Shown here in pieces: positions 1 through 7,373 of a stretch of DNA of 64,000 nt (the stretch's first letter is position 1; the number at the start of each line of letters is the position of its first letter). The translations under genes and the position numbers were made by a program. The notes beneath the pieces were generated by a model. The model was not told where the DNA came from. It saw only the letters and a list, made by a program, of their open reading frames with translations, and made no database searches. The stretch lies in NCBI GenBank assembly GCA_910586065.1, contig CAJUGI010000002.1, forward strand, positions 59,868-123,867, written 5' to 3'. The DNA comes from an uncultured Christensenella sp. Lineage in GTDB: Bacteria; Bacillota; Clostridia; Christensenellales; Borkfalkiaceae.

Positions 1-240
1 GCCTACAAGGAGCACTGCGATTCTTACGGCAGATTTTACGACCGCGAACTCATAAAGGCGGTCTACGCGGTTACGTTAAAAGAAAACGGTGCGCAAGACT
101 CAAAAACATACGTTGCTAAAACCGAAAAGTATTACCCGAAAGGCGAGGAAGTCGCGGCATATGTGCGGGGCAAATTCGCTTTTATAGACGAAACGGACCC
201 GTTCAACGCGCAAAAAACTTCGACGAGGAAAAATAGATGA
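1..240 (+). CDS. C-terminal end of an unidentified protein (partial)
   Basis: The reading frame is open from the first base of the window to a TGA at 238-240, giving 79 residues of a C-terminus. It is hydrophilic, rich in Lys, Glu and Tyr, with no membrane segment and no motif I recognise. Its stop overlaps the start of hisS in an ATGA arrangement, so the two are probably co-transcribed and translationally coupled. Genes for heme or tRNA metabolism often precede hisS in Clostridia, but nothing here lets me choose one. The start lies outside the window. Confidence 0.7.
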   Translation, partial: AYKEHCDSYGRFYDRELIKAVYAVTLKENGAQDSKTYVAKTEKYYPKGEEVAAYVRGKFAFIDETDPFNAQKTSTRKNR

Positions 241-1490
241 TTAACATACCCAAGGGAACAAAGGACGTTTTGCCCTCGCAATCTTTCAAGTGGCAGTACG
301 TTGAAGAAACTGCCCGCAAGGTTGCAAAAATTTACAACTTAAAGGAAATCCGCACGCCCGTATTCGAGCATACCGAGCTTTTTCAGCGCGGCGTGGGCGA
401 AACGACGGACGTCGTCAATAAGGAGATGTACACCTTCTTCGACAAGGGCGGAAGGTCCGTAACGTTAAAGCCCGAAGGCACCGCGGGCGCGGCAAGGCTG
501 TTCATCGAAAACGGTCTGGCAAGCTCACCGATGCCCTTAAAAGCCTTTTATTTAACGCCCTGTTTCCGCTACGAGCGTCCGCAGGCGGGCAGGTTAAGGG
601 AATTTCACCAGTTCGGCATAGAGGTGTTCGGCTCCAAAGAGCCGGAAACGGATGCCGAGGTAATTTCGGCGGCAAATATGCTTTTAAATGAACTTGGAGT
701 AAACGGCTGTCAGCTTCAGATTAACTCGATTGGTTGCCCCGTATGCCGCGCCGAATACAACAAAGCGCTTAAAGAATACTTCCGCCCGCAACTTAAAAAT
801 ATGTGCGCAACCTGCAACGCGAGGTTTGAACAAAACCCGTTGCGCATACTCGACTGCAAGGAAGAGGAGTGCAAAAAAATAACCGCAAACGCGCCGAAAA
901 TTTTGGATTATCTTTGCCCCGACTGTAAAGACCACTTCAAAAAAGTGCAAAGTTTGTTAAAAGCGCAGGGCGTAAAATATTTAATTAACCCCAACATAGT
1001 GCGGGGTTTAGATTATTACACGCGCACCGTGTTTGAGTTCGTTTCAACCGAAATCGGCGCGCAGGGCACGGTTTGCGGCGGCGGAAGATATGATAATTTA
1101 ATTTCGGAACTCGGCGGAGCACCCACCCCCGCGGTAGGCTTTGCGGCGGGGCTGGAAAGGCTTTTAATGGTAATGGAAAACACGGGCGCAACAATCCCCG
1201 AAGAGCAAAAGCCCCGCGTATATCTTGCGGGAATGGACGAAAAGAGCCGCAATAAGGCGGTTGAGCTTGCGGCGAATCTGCGAGCGAACGGCATTAACGC
1301 CGAGGTTGATTTGATGGCGCGCAGCGTAAAGGCGCAGTTTAAATACGCCGACAAAATAGGCGCTGAGTTCGTTGCGGCAATCGGCGAAACCGAGCTTGAA
1401 AGCGGCGCCGTCAACTTAAAGAATATGACAAACGGCGAAAGCTCTGCGGTTAAATTTAAAGAGCTTTGCACATATTTAAAACATAATTAA
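237..1490 (+). CDS. hisS: Histidyl-tRNA synthetase
   Basis: This class II aminoacyl-tRNA synthetase charges tRNA-His with histidine in the cytoplasm. The 417-residue length is normal. The N-terminus (IPKGTKDVLP) is the usual HisS opening. Motif 2 is seen near residue 110 (CFRYERPQAGRLREFHQFG), the histidine-binding LDYYTRTVFE segment near 260, and motif 3 (GFAAGLERL) near 304. The C-terminal anticodon-binding domain follows from about residue 325. A Cys-rich insertion around residues 165-230 (CPVC, CATC, CPDC) lies between motif 2 and the catalytic second half and looks like the clostridial type of insert. The ATG overlaps the upstream stop, and trxA follows after 11 bases. Confidence 0.97.
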   Translation: MINIPKGTKDVLPSQSFKWQYVEETARKVAKIYNLKEIRTPVFEHTELFQRGVGETTDVVNKEMYTFFDKGGRSVTLKPEGTAGAARLFIENGLASSPMPLKAFYLTPCFRYERPQAGRLREFHQFGIEVFGSKEPETDAEVISAANMLLNELGVNGCQLQINSIGCPVCRAEYNKALKEYFRPQLKNMCATCNARFEQNPLRILDCKEEECKKITANAPKILDYLCPDCKDHFKKVQSLLKAQGVKYLINPNIVRGLDYYTRTVFEFVSTEIGAQGTVCGGGRYDNLISELGGAPTPAVGFAAGLERLLMVMENTGATIPEEQKPRVYLAGMDEKSRNKAVELAANLRANGINAEVDLMARSVKAQFKYADKIGAEFVAAIGETELESGAVNLKNMTNGESSAVKFKELCTYLKHN

Positions 1491-1501
1491 AGGAGAATTT
1501 T

Positions 1502-1816
1502 ATGGTAAATCAGGTAAACAAAGAAAAATTCGACGAACTTTTAAAGGGTGAAAAACCGGTTGTGTGCGATTTTTATGCAACCTGGTGCGGTCCTTGCAAA
1601 ATGCTTGCTCCGATAATGGAAAAGGTAAGCGAAAATTTTGAAGAAAAGGCTGAATTTATAAAGGTTGACACCGACGAAAATATCGAGCTTGCCGCGCGTT
1701 ACGGCGTTATGTCAATCCCCCTTGTGGCGGTTTTTAAAGACGGCGAACTCACGGCAAAATCGCTGGGTTATTCCACTCAGGCTGAAATGGAAGAGTTTTT
1801 AACCGAAAATCTTTAA
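1502..1816 (+). CDS. trxA: Thioredoxin
   Basis: A 104-residue cytosolic thiol-disulfide reductant. The active site WCGPC is at residues 28-32 and the cis-proline loop (SIPLV) is near residue 73, both as expected for the family; the length is typical. An AAAGGAG ribosome site precedes the ATG. It follows hisS closely and is probably co-transcribed. The stop codon lies inside a short fragment of the intergenic repeat described at 4927, 9038 and 41968, and a strong terminator follows at 1841. No dedicated thioredoxin reductase is seen in the window. Confidence 0.96.
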   Translation: MVNQVNKEKFDELLKGEKPVVCDFYATWCGPCKMLAPIMEKVSENFEEKAEFIKVDTDENIELAARYGVMSIPLVAVFKDGELTAKSLGYSTQAEMEEFLTENL

Positions 1817-1826
1817 AACGCATATA
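1812..1826 (+). repeat. Fragment of the intergenic repeat element (5' end only)
   Basis: The 15 bases TTTAAAACGCATATA are identical to the 5' end of the full-length copies at 9038 and 41968. As there, they include the TAA stop of the upstream gene. The rest of the element is absent and a terminator follows, so this is either a truncated remnant or a chance match. The identical placement on a stop codon favours a remnant. Confidence 0.5.
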
Positions 1827-1840
1827 AACCAATCAATTTT

Positions 1841-1876
1841 AAAGCCCCGCGGAGCATTCGCTCCGCGGGGCTTTTT
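1841..1876 (+). terminator. Intrinsic terminator after trxA
   Basis: A 15-bp perfect stem (AAAGCCCCGCGGAGC, 1841-1855, pairing with 1860-1874) with a 4-nt loop is followed by T residues. It also has A residues on the other side, so it can serve the convergent XRE gene on the minus strand. Confidence 0.9.
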
Positions 1877-1887
1877 CGTTAAAAAAT

Positions 1888-2103
1888 TTAACCGTTTTCT
1901 TTTTCGTCCTTTTCAAATTCCAAAATGTCCTCAACTCTGCAATCCAGAATTTTGCATAAATCGTCAAGCGTGGTGGTAGTAATGGGAAGATTGTGCCGCA
2001 ACCTGTGGACTTTACTGGCAGGCACTCCAAACTTATTTATTAAAGTATAAGTAGATTGTCCCTTTGCTTTAAGAGTGTTCCAAAGTGGATTGTAACTAAT
2101 CAT
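1888..2103 (-). CDS. Small XRE-family (Cro/CI) repressor
   Basis: A 71-residue single-domain helix-turn-helix protein of the Cro/CI type, a cytoplasmic DNA-binding repressor. It has the pattern of short XRE regulators: a first helix (PLWNTLKAKGQSTYTLINKFG), the recognition helix (ASKVHRLRHN) and the closing LDDLCKILDCRVEDILEF. I place the start at the ATG at 2103, because a TAAAAT -10 box ends six bases upstream; the TTG at 2109 would fall at the edge of that -10 box. No ribosome site is present, so the mRNA is probably leaderless. It is divergent from a small Cys-rich protein gene and probably represses both from the palindrome at 2138-2157. Confidence 0.85.
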   Translation of the reverse strand: MISYNPLWNTLKAKGQSTYTLINKFGVPASKVHRLRHNLPITTTTLDDLCKILDCRVEDILEFEKDEKENG

Positions 2104-2109
2104 ACTCAA

Positions 2110-2138
2110 ATTTTAGACCATACTAATTTACTTGACAA
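2110..2138 (-). promoter_or_regulatory. Promoter of the XRE gene (minus strand)
   Basis: On the minus strand TTGTCA (2138-2133), 17 bases, then TAAAAT (2115-2110), ending six bases before the ATG at 2103. Its -35 overlaps the -35 of the divergent plus-strand promoter, so the two promoters must interfere or be regulated together. Confidence 0.75.
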
Positions 2139-2160
2139 TACTAAACATATTTAGTATAAT
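2132..2160 (+). promoter_or_regulatory. Consensus promoter with embedded operator palindrome
   Basis: TTGACA (2132-2137), 17 bases, TATAAT (2155-2160): a perfect sigma-A consensus. Inside it lies the inverted repeat ATACTAAA (2138-2145) / TTTAGTAT (2150-2157), covering the spacer and part of the -10. A further half-site, ATACTAA, lies near 2120. This is very probably the operator of the XRE protein encoded at 1888-2103. Confidence 0.8.
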
Positions 2161-2193
2161 TCATAAACAGAGCATAAAAAGGAGCGGTTACCA

Positions 2194-2370
2194 ATTAAGA
2201 GCAAAGAAGAAAAGGGCTGTAAAAACTGCAAACATTTTTTGCAGTATTACATAAAGCCGGGTGCAAAGTACGTGCCCATTGAAAAAGGAAACTGTATGTG
2301 CCCGCGGCTTTCCCCCGAAAAACGTATGGATTACGATTATTTCAGCGGCTGTAAAAATTTTGAAAAATGA
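2194..2370 (+). CDS. Small four-cysteine protein with apparent ATT start
   Basis: The frame is open from 2167 to the TGA at 2370 and encodes about 58 residues: ISKEEKGCKNCKHFLQYYIK at the start, then four Cys in all (CKNC, NCMCP and SGCKNF regions supply five in total including the CMC step). It looks like a small zinc-binding or Fe-S protein. The only start placed correctly behind the AAAAGGAG site (2177-2184) is ATT at 2194; there is no ATG, GTG or TTG before 2239 in this frame. A perfect promoter ends at 2160 and a terminator follows at 2377, which supports a real gene. I do not recognise the family. The non-canonical start could also mean a start-codon mutation. Confidence 0.6.
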   Translation: MKSKEEKGCKNCKHFLQYYIKPGAKYVPIEKGNCMCPRLSPEKRMDYDYFSGCKNFEK

Positions 2371-2376
2371 CTTCGG

Positions 2377-2399
2377 CGCCCGTTTTCGGGCGTTTTTTT
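2377..2399 (+). terminator. Intrinsic terminator
   Basis: CGCCCG (2377-2382), TTTT, CGGGCG (2387-2392), followed by a run of seven T. It closes the small Cys-rich gene. Confidence 0.8.
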
Positions 2400-2477
2400 G
2401 TTTTTGCGTTTCCAAAATATTGCCAAAAATTTTTTTGTCATATTGTGTCGAAAAAGGTTTATTTTTCACATTGTTAA

Positions 2478-2486
2478 TGATATAAT
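2478..2486 (+). promoter_or_regulatory. Extended -10 promoter of the hydrogenase operon
   Basis: TGATATAAT (2478-2486) is a textbook extended -10 element. The -35 region is weak. It gives a leader of about 45 bases before the hydC ATG at 2538, which has an AGGAG ribosome site. Confidence 0.6.
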
Positions 2487-2537
2487 AAATTCGGTAATAT
2501 TTTATCAAATAAACCGTATTAAAATCAGGAGTAAAAA

Positions 2538-3026
2538 ATGTCACAAAATTTATTCGAGGGTACCCCCGAACAGATGAACGAGCTTATGGCATGCATAAAC
2601 GCCAACCGCGGAGATAAGGGCGCGTTAATGCCCGTTTTGCACGAAGCTCAGAACATCTACGGTTATCTGCCCGCAGAGGTGCAAACCGTAATCGCCGAGG
2701 AGCTGAACATTCCTCTTGCGGAAGTTTACGGCGTTGCAACGTTCTATTCGCAGTTTTCGTTAAACCCCAAGGGCAAGCACAAAATCAGCATCTGTCTCGG
2801 CACGGCGTGCTACGTTAAAGGCTCCGACAAAATTCTTGAAGCCGTCGAGCACGAACTCAGAATTTCCTGCGGCGAATGCACGCCCGACAAAAAGTTCTCT
2901 ATCGACAGTTGCCGTTGCGTGGGCGCGTGCGGACTTGCTCCCGTTATGATTATAGACGGCGAAGTTTACGGCAAGCTTTCCCAAAAGGACGTAAAGGGAA
3001 TTCTTGATAAATATATGCAGGACTGA
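2538..3026 (+). CDS. hydC: [FeFe]-hydrogenase subunit, NuoE-like [2Fe-2S] protein (HydC/HndA)
   Basis: A 162-residue thioredoxin-fold [2Fe-2S] protein homologous to complex I NuoE. It passes electrons between the flavin subunit and the hydrogenase. The cluster ligands are visible as CLGTACYVKG near residue 90 and CRCVGACGLAP near residue 128. The N-terminal half (ALMPVLHEAQNIYGYLP, IAEELNIPLAEVYGVATFYSQF) is typical of the family. It is first in a three-gene set with a NuoF-like and a catalytic subunit, the composition of NAD(P)-linked, often electron-bifurcating hydrogenases. Whether the enzyme bifurcates with ferredoxin cannot be read from sequence alone. Confidence 0.92.
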   Translation: MSQNLFEGTPEQMNELMACINANRGDKGALMPVLHEAQNIYGYLPAEVQTVIAEELNIPLAEVYGVATFYSQFSLNPKGKHKISICLGTACYVKGSDKILEAVEHELRISCGECTPDKKFSIDSCRCVGACGLAPVMIIDGEVYGKLSQKDVKGILDKYMQD

Positions 3027-3036
3027 GGTGAAGGAT

Positions 3037-4929
3037 ATGACCGTAAAAGAACTTAAAAAATTAGCCGCGGAAAAGGCGGATTTGATAAACGTAAGAAAAA
3101 TAGTAAGGGAACAGGCTGAAAAGCTTGCAAAAAACACGGGCTACCGTAAACAGGTTTTGGTTTGCGGCGGAACGGGCTGTACTTCCTCGCACTCGTTGCA
3201 GGTTATCGAACAGCTTGAAAAATCCTTTAAAGAACTTAAAATAAACGACGTGTTAATCGTTAAAACGGGCTGTTTCGGTCTGTGCGCGCTCGGTCCCATA
3301 ATGATAGTTTATCCCGAGGGCGCGTTCTATTCGCAGATGACTCCCGAACACGCTAAAACCGTTGCCGAAAAGCACCTTGTAAAGGGCGGCGAAGTGGTTA
3401 AAGAGCTTTTGTATAAGGAAACGGTGCACGCTGACGGAAGTGTTATTCCCTTTGCGGAAATTCCTTTTTATAAGCACCAGATGCGCATTGCTTTGAGAAA
3501 CTGCGGCGTTATCGCGGCGGAAAGCATTGAAGAGGCGATTGCGGCAGGCGACTATGCCGCGCTTGCAAAAGTGCTTTTCGAAATGACTCCCGACGAGGTA
3601 ATCGCCGAAATTAAGGCTTCGGGACTTCGCGGCAGGGGCGGCGCGGGCTTCCCCACGGGCTTAAAGTGGCAGTTTACCAAGGAAGCCGCGGGCGACAAAA
3701 AATACGTTTGCTGTAATGCCGACGAGGGCGACCCCGGCGCGTTTATGGACAGGTCGGTTTTGGAAGGCGACCCCCATTGCGTTTTAGAGGCAATGGCAAT
3801 CGCGGGTTACACCGTCGGCGCGCAGGAAGGTTATATCTACGTGCGCGCGGAATACCCCATCGCCGTCGAAAGACTCAATATTGCAATAGAACAGGCGCGT
3901 AAGCACGGATTACTCGGCAAAAATATTTTGGGCAGCGGTTTCGACTTCGATATCCACGTACGTCTCGGCGCGGGCGCGTTCGTCTGCGGCGAAGAAACGG
4001 CGCTTATGGCAAGTATAGAAGGTCACCGCGGCGAACCCAGACCCCGCCCGCCTTTCTCGGCGCAGTGCGGCGTCTATAAAAAACCCACGGTTTTGAACAA
4101 CGTTGAAACGTGGGCTAACGTCGCGCCTATTTTGCTGAACGGCTCCAAGTGGTTCGCCTCAATCGGCACCGAAAAGAGCAAAGGCACCAAGGTTTTCGCA
4201 GTCGGCGGCAAAATCAACAACGTCGGACTTGTAGAAGTGCCCATGGGCACCCCGTTAAAGACAATCGTCTATGATATCGGCGGCGGTATACCTAATAACA
4301 AACAGTTCAAAGCGGCGCAGACGGGCGGTCCCTCGGGCGGCTGTATTCCCGCAAAATTCATCGACATCGCAATGGACTTCGATAACTTAGTCGCAATCGG
4401 CTCGATGATGGGCTCGGGCGGACTAATCGTAATGGACGAGGACACCTGTATGGTGGACATCGCCAAATTCTACCTTGAATTCACCGCGGACGAAAGTTGC
4501 GGAAAGTGCACTCCCTGCCGCATAGGCACAAAACGCCTTTTGGAAATTTTGAATAAGATAACCGAAGGCAACGGCGAACCCGAAGATTTGGAAAAGATTA
4601 AGGAAATAGCCGAGCATATGAAGAGTTCTTCCCTGTGTGCACTCGGTCAGTCGGCGCCCAACCCCATAATTTCCACAATGGAACACTTCGGCGACGAATA
4701 CAGGGCGCATATTTACGAAAAGAAGTGCCCTGCGGGCGTGTGCAAATCGCTTTTGAATTATTATATCGAACCGGACAAATGCCGCGGCTGTACGCTTTGC
4801 GCGCGCAATTGTCCCGCAAACGCAATTTCCGGCGCGGTAAAGAGCGCGCACGAAATCGATTTGAAAAAGTGCATAAAGTGCGGGCAGTGTATAGCGCATT
4901 GCAAGTTTAACGCAATAATAAAGAAGTAA
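3037..4929 (+). CDS. hydB: [FeFe]-hydrogenase flavin subunit, NuoF-like (HydB/HndC)
   Basis: A 630-residue NAD(H)/FMN subunit. Domains in order: a thioredoxin-like [2Fe-2S] domain (CGGTGCTSSHS and CFGLCALGP, residues ~30-100), the NuoF core with FMN/NAD loop GRGGAGFPTGLKW (~200) and the glycine-rich GAGAFVCGEETAL, the N3-type [4Fe-4S] site SCGKCTPCRIG (~490), and a C-terminal two-cluster ferredoxin (CRGCTLCARNCP, CIKCGQCIAHC). The start is ATG 3037 behind GAGGTGAAGG; a TTG at 3004 in the same frame would overlap hydC and lacks a site. This is the electron-distributing module of a HydABC/Hnd-type enzyme. The stop overlaps an intergenic repeat element. Confidence 0.93.
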   Translation: MTVKELKKLAAEKADLINVRKIVREQAEKLAKNTGYRKQVLVCGGTGCTSSHSLQVIEQLEKSFKELKINDVLIVKTGCFGLCALGPIMIVYPEGAFYSQMTPEHAKTVAEKHLVKGGEVVKELLYKETVHADGSVIPFAEIPFYKHQMRIALRNCGVIAAESIEEAIAAGDYAALAKVLFEMTPDEVIAEIKASGLRGRGGAGFPTGLKWQFTKEAAGDKKYVCCNADEGDPGAFMDRSVLEGDPHCVLEAMAIAGYTVGAQEGYIYVRAEYPIAVERLNIAIEQARKHGLLGKNILGSGFDFDIHVRLGAGAFVCGEETALMASIEGHRGEPRPRPPFSAQCGVYKKPTVLNNVETWANVAPILLNGSKWFASIGTEKSKGTKVFAVGGKINNVGLVEVPMGTPLKTIVYDIGGGIPNNKQFKAAQTGGPSGGCIPAKFIDIAMDFDNLVAIGSMMGSGGLIVMDEDTCMVDIAKFYLEFTADESCGKCTPCRIGTKRLLEILNKITEGNGEPEDLEKIKEIAEHMKSSSLCALGQSAPNPIISTMEHFGDEYRAHIYEKKCPAGVCKSLLNYYIEPDKCRGCTLCARNCPANAISGAVKSAHEIDLKKCIKCGQCIAHCKFNAIIKK

Positions 4930-5049
4930 AAACGCATATAAGCTGCGCAATACTTTGTCAAGCTTTGCTTTTTTAGGGTTATGTACTTCTGTGTACACTC
5001 CCCGTCAAAAATGCTCGCTTTCCTTGTCTTGCTTGCTTCTCTGTGTTTT
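4927..5049 (+). repeat. Intergenic structured repeat element, copy 1
   Basis: A noncoding element between hydB and hydA. It starts on the TAA of hydB (TAAAAACGCATATA), contains a hairpin TGTAC (4982-4986) / GTACA (4993-4997), then a conserved block like CTCCCC..AAAATGCTCGC, and ends with TGTGTTTT (5042-5049), a near inverted copy of the starting AAAACGCA. Copies 2 and 3 at 9038 and 41968 have the same order of parts, the same strand, and the same stop-codon overlap. The hairpin arms differ between copies but keep pairing. I recognise no named RNA family. Confidence 0.75.
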
Positions 5050-5094
5050 ATCAACCGTTGTTAGGTTTTATTGAAATTTGAGGTTAATTTATAT

Positions 5095-6810
5095 ATGATA
5101 AATTTAAAAATTAACGGCATTGCGGTAAGCGTGCCCGAAGGTTCAACTATATTGCAGGCGGCTAAGCTCGCCAATATAAGAATTCCCACCCTCTGCTACT
5201 TAAAAGACGTGCAGTGCGTTGGCTCGTGCCGTATGTGCCTTGTCGAAGCGACGGGCGCAAGAGGGCTTGTCGCGGCGTGCGTTTACCCCGTTTCCGAGGG
5301 TATGGAAGTGCGCACAAATACCCCGCGCGTGAGAAGAGCGAGAAAAACCACGCTCGAACTCATTTTATCAACCCACAAAAAGAAGTGTCTTTCCTGCGTT
5401 CGCTCTATGAACTGCGAATTGCAGAAACTCGCGCTCGAATACAATGCGGAAGAGGACAGATTCGGCACCGACCACGACATTAAACCCATCGACGATTTGT
5501 CGGCTTCGGTAGTCCGCGACAACTCAAAATGCATAATGTGCACCCGTTGCGTTGCGGCTTGCAACAACCAGACGATAGGCGCCATAGGCCCCAAAAACCG
5601 CGGATATGCAAAAACGATAGGCTCGCCGTACGACGTTTCCCTCGCGTTTACGCCCTGCGTAAACTGCGGACAGTGCGTCGTTGCCTGCCCCGTAGGCGCT
5701 TTGTATGAAAAGAGCGCCGTTGCCGACGTTTGGGGCGCGATAGTAGACGACACCAAACAGGTTGTGTTCTTCACCGCTCCGTCGGTCAGGGCAACTCTGG
5801 GCGAAGCGTTCAATCTTCCCGTAGGCACCAACGTAGAGGGCAAAATGGTAACGGCAATCAAACAGCTTGGCGACGTTAAATGCTTTAATATGGACGTAAC
5901 CGCCGACCTCACCATTATGGAAGAGGCAAACGAACTGTTGGCCCGCCTTAAAAACGGCGGAGCAACCCCCATGTTCACAAGCTGTTGCCCCGGCTGGATT
6001 AAATTTGCCGAACATTATTATCCCGAATTTATCCCCAACCTTTCAACCTGCAAATCCCCTCAGGAAATGTTCTCCGCGCTTTTAAAAACTTATTACTGCG
6101 AAAAGCACGGCATAAAGCCCGAAAATTTATACGTGGTTTCTGTTATTCCCTGCACGGCTAAAAAGTTCGAAATCCAGCGCGAGGAACTGGGCAATTATAC
6201 CGACGCGGCAATCACCACGCGCGAGCTTGCAAAAATGATTAAGGAAGCGGGCATAGATTTTGTAAACCTTGAAGACAGCGCCTTCGACAACCCCTTCGAA
6301 GAAGCCAGCGGCGCGGGCGCAATATTCGGCGCAACCGGCGGCGTTATGGAAGCGGCTTTAAGAACCGCGGCTTACAAATTGGGCGGCAAGGGCGCACCGG
6401 TCGAATTTAAGGAAGTGCGCGGCATAGAGGGCGTTAAGGAAGCGGAATACAAAGTGGGCAAAACCACAGTCAAGGTTGCCGTTGCAAGCGGACTCGGCAA
6501 TGCAAGAAAGGTTTTAGAGGCAATTAAGAGCGGCGAAAAGAACTATACGTTCGTTGAAATTATGGCTTGCCCCGGCGGATGCATAAACGGCGGCGGTCAG
6601 CCTTATCTCCACGACGAGGTGCGCAACAATATGGATTTAAGAACTATGCGCGCGCAGGCTCTGTACGATTACGACGCAGACAAAACCTTGCGTTGCTCGC
6701 ACGACAGCTCCGTTGTGAAGACGCTCTATAACGAATACTTCGGCGAACCCAATTCGCACAAGGCTCATAAAATTCTGCACACAACTTACACAAAGCGTGA
6801 AAAATATTAA
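5095..6810 (+). CDS. hydA: [FeFe]-hydrogenase catalytic subunit (HydA/HndD)
   Basis: A 571-residue catalytic subunit that reduces protons or oxidises H2 at the H-cluster. Order: an N-terminal [2Fe-2S] domain (CYLKDVQCVGSCRMC), a His-ligated cluster (THKKKCLSCVRSMNC), two [4Fe-4S] clusters (CIMCTRCVAAC and CVNCGQCVVACP), then the H domain with motif L1 FTSCCPGW (~300), L2 VIPCTAKKFE (~350) and L3 EIMACPGGCINGGGQP (~490), and the small C-terminal domain. L2 carries Ile where Met is usual in front of PCTAKK. The start is ATG 5095 behind GAGG; the in-frame TTG at 5071 lacks a site. No maturases HydE, HydF or HydG are in the window. Confidence 0.94.
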   Translation: MINLKINGIAVSVPEGSTILQAAKLANIRIPTLCYLKDVQCVGSCRMCLVEATGARGLVAACVYPVSEGMEVRTNTPRVRRARKTTLELILSTHKKKCLSCVRSMNCELQKLALEYNAEEDRFGTDHDIKPIDDLSASVVRDNSKCIMCTRCVAACNNQTIGAIGPKNRGYAKTIGSPYDVSLAFTPCVNCGQCVVACPVGALYEKSAVADVWGAIVDDTKQVVFFTAPSVRATLGEAFNLPVGTNVEGKMVTAIKQLGDVKCFNMDVTADLTIMEEANELLARLKNGGATPMFTSCCPGWIKFAEHYYPEFIPNLSTCKSPQEMFSALLKTYYCEKHGIKPENLYVVSVIPCTAKKFEIQREELGNYTDAAITTRELAKMIKEAGIDFVNLEDSAFDNPFEEASGAGAIFGATGGVMEAALRTAAYKLGGKGAPVEFKEVRGIEGVKEAEYKVGKTTVKVAVASGLGNARKVLEAIKSGEKNYTFVEIMACPGGCINGGGQPYLHDEVRNNMDLRTMRAQALYDYDADKTLRCSHDSSVVKTLYNEYFGEPNSHKAHKILHTTYTKREKY

Positions 6811-6819
6811 TTAAAAATT

Positions 6820-6849
6820 CCCTCCCCGTTTACAATCTCTCGGGGAGGG
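6820..6849 (+). terminator. Intrinsic terminator after hydA
   Basis: CCCTCCCCG (6820-6828) pairs perfectly with CGGGGAGGG (6841-6849) around a 12-nt loop. The T tract is weak (ATTATTATG), so termination may be partial. Confidence 0.6.
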
Positions 6850-6874
6850 ATTATTATGTATATAAGGTGATAAA

Positions 6875-7373
6875 ATGAATAAAAATTTTGTTAAAAATAT
6901 GCTTGCGGCAGTTTTGGGGTTGTGCGTTTTAATAATGCTTTATTCTCTTGCGTCGCTGATAATGGAAGCGGCGCTTGCCAACGATTTGCTAGAGATAGGC
7001 TCAACGTCCGTCTACGAAACGGTCTACTTCGTAAAATGGTCGGCAACAGGGCTTGTTTGCCTGCTTGTTCCTGCGTTTGCAAGCGCGGTGTTCGGATATT
7101 TCGGTAAAAACAGGTTTTTGCCTGTTATCGCCGCTGTATGTTCTTTTTCGTTGCGGCAAGCGCATTCGGCTTTATCGCAAAGGTAAGAGAAATTGCTGGG
7201 CCAATTCCTCGGCGTATTCCGCGGCAACCGCGTATATGCAGGAGCTTTTGCAACTGGCAATTCCCGCAATTTTGGCAGGCGTGTATTTTATAATAACCGC
7301 AGTAAAAGCGTTTTCCGTAAAGCAGATTAAAGAAGTAACCAAAGAGGAGGCGCAAAATGAAGAAATCGCTTAA
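6875..7373 (+). pseudogene. Membrane protein with two frameshifts
   Basis: Three consecutive frames together encode one plausible protein of about 165 residues with four hydrophobic segments. Frame one starts at ATG 6875 (AAGGTG site) and runs through two membrane spans to VIAAVC; the next span (FFFVAASAFGFIAKVREIAG) lies in the frame starting at 7138; the last span (LLQLAIPAILAGVYFIITAV) and a charged tail end at 7373 in a third frame. Both shifts go in the same direction, as from single-base losses near 7140 and 7195. It overlaps the next lipoprotein gene by 17 bases, as an intact operon gene would. It could be a decayed gene or two sequencing errors. The family is unknown to me. Confidence 0.65.

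Noticed and set aside
3004..3036. TTG start at 3004 for the NuoF-like subunit
   Set aside because: It lies inside hydC and has no ribosome site, whereas ATG 3037 has GAGGTGAAGG.
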